A DNA stretch of 9,300 nt from Actinomycetota bacterium (GTDB lineage Bacteria; Actinomycetota; Humimicrobiia; Humimicrobiales; Humimicrobiaceae), in contig JAMCSM010000083.1 of the NCBI GenBank assembly GCA_023380915.1, positions 1 to 9,300 on the forward strand, read 5' to 3'. A model generated the notes under the pieces. That model did not search any database. It worked only from the letters and a program-made list of their open reading frames with translations, and was not told where the DNA came from. Shown piece by piece: positions 6,794 to 9,300 of this stretch. Both the position numbers and the translations under genes were made by a program. Position 1 is the first letter of the stretch. Every line of letters starts with the position of its first letter.

Positions 6794-9245
6794 ATGAAAA
6801 CTTCCTTGTAAATAGCTGCTTCACAAGCTGAACTGTTATGAGATAAACAATTACGATCATAAAAATTATTCCAAGATAATTAATTGGCAGTTTTACAAAA
6901 CCAAAATTCTTGCCAATTGGTGAATAAGTTATAGCATATCCTATCCCTATAATCAGTAGTGATGTCAGGACTAAAATTTTGCTGGGTCTGCTTTTTATAA
7001 ACGGTAACTTTGGGGTTCTTATTATGTAGATTACAAGTGTCTGGGTAGTGAGAGATTCAAGAAACCATGCCGTATGAAAAGCGCTCTGCGGGGCGTGAAG
7101 CATAAGCATAGTCCCGAAAGTGATCAGATCAAAAACTGAGCTTACAGGTCCGAAGATGAGCATGAACTTTTTTATAAGGTCAATATTCCATGGTTTTGGT
7201 TTTGTAATGTATTCGGCGTCTATATTATCAGTTGGTATCCCTATTTGAGAAATATCATATAAGAAATTATTGAGAAGTATCTGAATGGGAAGCATGGGCA
7301 GGAAAGGTAAAAAAATGCTTGCAACGGTAGGTGATATCATATTGCCGAAATTTGAGCTTGAGCCCATTTTTACATATTTTATGATGTTTCCGAAAACTTT
7401 ACGGCCTTCAACAACACCATCTTCAAGGACAGAAAGGCTTTTTTCAAGGAGTATTATATCTGCGGTTTCTTTTGCAATATCAACTGCATTGTTCACTGAA
7501 ATGCCTACATCGGCAACCTTCAGTGCAGGAGCATCATTAATTCCATCTCCAAGGAATCCGACTATATTTTTATTAGCCTGAAGAGCTTCAATTATTCTTT
7601 CTTTCTGTATCGGAGTAAGACGGGTAAAAATTGTATTTTCCTGTGCTATTGTACGAAGTTCCTTATCAGTTAAATCTTCAATTTGATTTCCGTTGATAAT
7701 GCCCTTTATCTCGAGTCCGACATAATCACAGATTTTTTTGGTGACAAGAGTATTATCGCCGGTTAAAATTTTTAACTCTATTCCCAGTTTCTTGAGAATA
7801 CCTATGGTTTCCTTTACTCCCGGCTTCGGAGGATCGAGAAATGCAACATAACCTTTCAGTATTAGATCGGATTCATCTTCTCTGGAATAAACATTTTTGT
7901 TTTCTTCAATAACTTTATAACCAAGCGCCACTGTCCTGAAACCTTCTGAATTAAGTTTTTCCACCTGGTTTTTAAGAGCAGGCATAATTTTTTCATCGAT
8001 CTTTGATATTTTTCCATCAAGTTCATATCTTTTGCATCGTTCAAATAATGCCTCAGGCCTTCCTTTAGAGATGAGAATATGCTTACCGCCAACTTCCACT
8101 ATAACTGACATAATTTTTCTTGAAAAATCAAATGGAATTTCATCGATTTTTTTATATCTTTCAAGCTCTTTTCCCAGTTCTTCATGGTCCAGTATCGCTC
8201 TGTCAAGAAGGTTTCTAAGACCTGTCTGGTAAAAACTGTTTAAATAAGTAAATCTTAGAACTTCTTCATCCTCTTCACCATTGACATCGCAATGTCTTTC
8301 AAGTACTACTTTATCAAGAGTTAGCGTTCCTGTTTTGTCAGTACACAGAATATTCATGGCGCCGAAATTTTGTATGGAATTCAATCTTTTTACTATTACT
8401 TTTTTCCTTGACATTGTGATTGTGCCTTTTGAAAGATTTATTGCCACAAGCATTGGAAGCATTTCGGGAGCCATCCCAATGGCGACCGCGAGGGCAAAAA
8501 ATAATGCCTGCAATATGTCTTTTTTGAAGATTGCATTAATGGTAAAGATAATAAGCACCAGTGCAACCATAAATCTGAGCATGAGCCATGTATATCTCTT
8601 TATCCCCTTATCAAATCCTGTTTCAACCGCAGTGCTGACAATTTTTTGTGAAAGTTCACCGAATTGAGTCTTTGTACCTGTTTCGAGCACAAGTGTTATT
8701 GCAGTGCCGCTGACAACACTTGTACCCATAAAAACAATATTTTCAAATTCGGTAATTGAACTGCTCTCAGAATTACCGGAAACCGGGAATTTTTCAACCG
8801 GGAAAGATTCACCGGTAAGGGAAGATTGATTGATAAACAGGTCTTTGCAGGATATGATTCTTAAGTCGGCAGGTATCATATCGCCTGCAGATAAGTAAAC
8901 TATATCTCCGGGAACAATATCCTTTATTTTTATTTCTACAACTTTATTATCCCTGTAGACAGTTGCAGTTGAGCTTACCATTTCTATAAGTTTTTCCGCT
9001 TCCCTGTTAGCTCTGTATTCTTGAATAAAAGTAAGCATTACGCTGGTGACTGCCATCAGGTAAATTAGATATGCGCCAATTTTATTATCAAGAAAAAGAG
9101 AAGATGTAGCTATTATAAGCAGAACTATTACAAGAGGGTTTGAAAATTTTATTAAAATTTGAAGAAAAATATTTCTCCTTTTCTTTTTAGCAGGCTCATT
9201 CAGCCCAAATTCTTCGACTCTTTCCTCAACACTTTCTTCGTTCAA
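6786..9245 (-). CDS. mgtA: Mg2+-importing P-type ATPase (P3B, MgtA/MgtB), N-terminus disturbed
   Basis: Inner-membrane P-type ATPase that imports Mg2+. The clear frame has 819 codons. Seen: M1-M2 (about 37-75), actuator TGES (144-147), M3-M4 with AVAIGMAPEMLPML, phosphorylation site D303 in CTDKTGTLT, hinge GDGINDAP (566-573), and a six-span C-terminal region with LLNNFLYDISQIGIPTDN and AWFLESLTTQTLVIYIIRT. IQNFGAMNILCTDKTGTLT and the YDISQIGIPTDN segment separate MgtA from Ca2+ or K+ pumps. The TTG at 9245 is a poor start: no SD precedes it and it falls inside the conserved SGLNEESVEERVEEFGLNEP segment. The same frame runs back to a stop at 9279-9281 with no ATG, while family-like residues continue in another frame to the window edge. 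So the real N-terminus lies upstream and a one-base frameshift is likely. Usual length is about 850-900 aa. The GNAT gene follows in the same operon. Confidence 0.9.
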   Translation of the reverse strand: MNEESVEERVEEFGLNEPAKKKRRNIFLQILIKFSNPLVIVLLIIATSSLFLDNKIGAYLIYLMAVTSVMLTFIQEYRANREAEKLIEMVSSTATVYRDNKVVEIKIKDIVPGDIVYLSAGDMIPADLRIISCKDLFINQSSLTGESFPVEKFPVSGNSESSSITEFENIVFMGTSVVSGTAITLVLETGTKTQFGELSQKIVSTAVETGFDKGIKRYTWLMLRFMVALVLIIFTINAIFKKDILQALFFALAVAIGMAPEMLPMLVAINLSKGTITMSRKKVIVKRLNSIQNFGAMNILCTDKTGTLTLDKVVLERHCDVNGEEDEEVLRFTYLNSFYQTGLRNLLDRAILDHEELGKELERYKKIDEIPFDFSRKIMSVIVEVGGKHILISKGRPEALFERCKRYELDGKISKIDEKIMPALKNQVEKLNSEGFRTVALGYKVIEENKNVYSREDESDLILKGYVAFLDPPKPGVKETIGILKKLGIELKILTGDNTLVTKKICDYVGLEIKGIINGNQIEDLTDKELRTIAQENTIFTRLTPIQKERIIEALQANKNIVGFLGDGINDAPALKVADVGISVNNAVDIAKETADIILLEKSLSVLEDGVVEGRKVFGNIIKYVKMGSSSNFGNMISPTVASIFLPFLPMLPIQILLNNFLYDISQIGIPTDNIDAEYITKPKPWNIDLIKKFMLIFGPVSSVFDLITFGTMLMLHAPQSAFHTAWFLESLTTQTLVIYIIRTPKLPFIKSRPSKILVLTSLLIIGIGYAITYSPIGKNFGFVKLPINYLGIIFMIVIVYLITVQLVKQLFTRKFSFD
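6801..6807 (-). promoter_or_regulatory. Ribosome binding site deciding the TTG start of the GNAT gene
   Basis: AAGGAAG on the minus strand, inside the 3' end of the ATPase gene, 7 nt before TTG 6793. It supports a non-ATG start there. Confidence 0.7.
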
Positions 9246-9300
9246 CCCGCTTATTGAAGTATTGAATTTTTGAAATAGCTACATCTTCTCTTTTTCTTGA
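9246..9300 (-). other. Upstream part of the mgtA reading frame, shifted by one base
   Basis: On the minus strand one frame reads SRKREDVAIS from the window edge, and the ATPase frame reads FNTSISGLNEES. Joined at the five-T run (9267-9271, five A on the coding strand) by removing one base they give EDVAISKFNTSISGLNEES. This fits the usual start of MgtA proteins (a short helix, then N-T-S-x-x-G-L-x-x-E). As written, the upstream frame ends at a stop (TGA) soon after entering the 819-codon frame's territory. Confidence 0.6.

Noticed and set aside
8281..8667. 128-codon plus-strand frame opposite the Mg2+ ATPase gene
   Set aside because: Lies antisense to the conserved DKTGTLT and M3-M4 region; codon structure is dictated by the real gene.

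Overview
The window is AT-rich (GC about one third by eye). It carries nine protein genes, most with Shine-Dalgarno (SD) sites of the GGAG/AGGA type. HD-GYP and GGDEF signalling, SD-led translation, an MgtA-type ATPase and CpaE/MinD-type ATPases point to a low-GC, probably anaerobic bacterium with rich sensory wiring. MEDS-domain kinases are also common in methanogens, but the HD-GYP domain argues for a bacterium. I cannot name the phylum from this window. No tRNA, rRNA, CRISPR array, IS element or phage gene was seen.

Left part (1-3440): the 3' part of a GGDEF/HD-GYP cyclic-di-GMP enzyme reads rightward and ends 12 nt from a convergent two-gene signalling operon on the minus strand. That operon is a MEDS-PAS-PAS histidine kinase followed, with an 8-nt overlap, by an Rcp1-type single-domain response regulator. 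All three genes are signalling genes, but no direct link between the c-di-GMP enzyme and the two-component pair can be read from sequence.

Middle part (3441-4371): an AT-rich divergent intergenic region contains a strong inverted repeat (3555-3586) with a TATAAT box on each strand. Downstream is a previously uncalled 30-codon gene for a single-span membrane peptide. Its TAA abuts the ATG of a 72-aa Xre/Cro-type repressor-like protein. A 348-nt AT-rich gap with only weak hairpins and a weak promoter candidate follows.

Right-middle (4372-6284): two tandem paralogous CpaE/TadZ (MinD/ParA superfamily) ATPases. The first has an N-terminal pseudo-receiver domain that lacks the phospho-acceptor Asp; the second is the bare ATPase domain. 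No secretion ATPase, pilin or Tad platform gene accompanies them here.

Right part (6281-9300): a minus-strand operon of an MgtA/MgtB-type Mg2+ P-type ATPase and, overlapping it by 8 nt, an SSAT-like GNAT acetyltransferase started from TTG with a strong SD. The ATPase reading frame is blocked 12 codons upstream of the TTG proposed here, yet family-like N-terminal sequence continues in the adjacent frame to the window edge. This points to a single-base frameshift at a five-T run (9267-9271).

The most novel-looking item is the membrane peptide plus Xre pair beside the dyad. The most checkable one is the mgtA frameshift.
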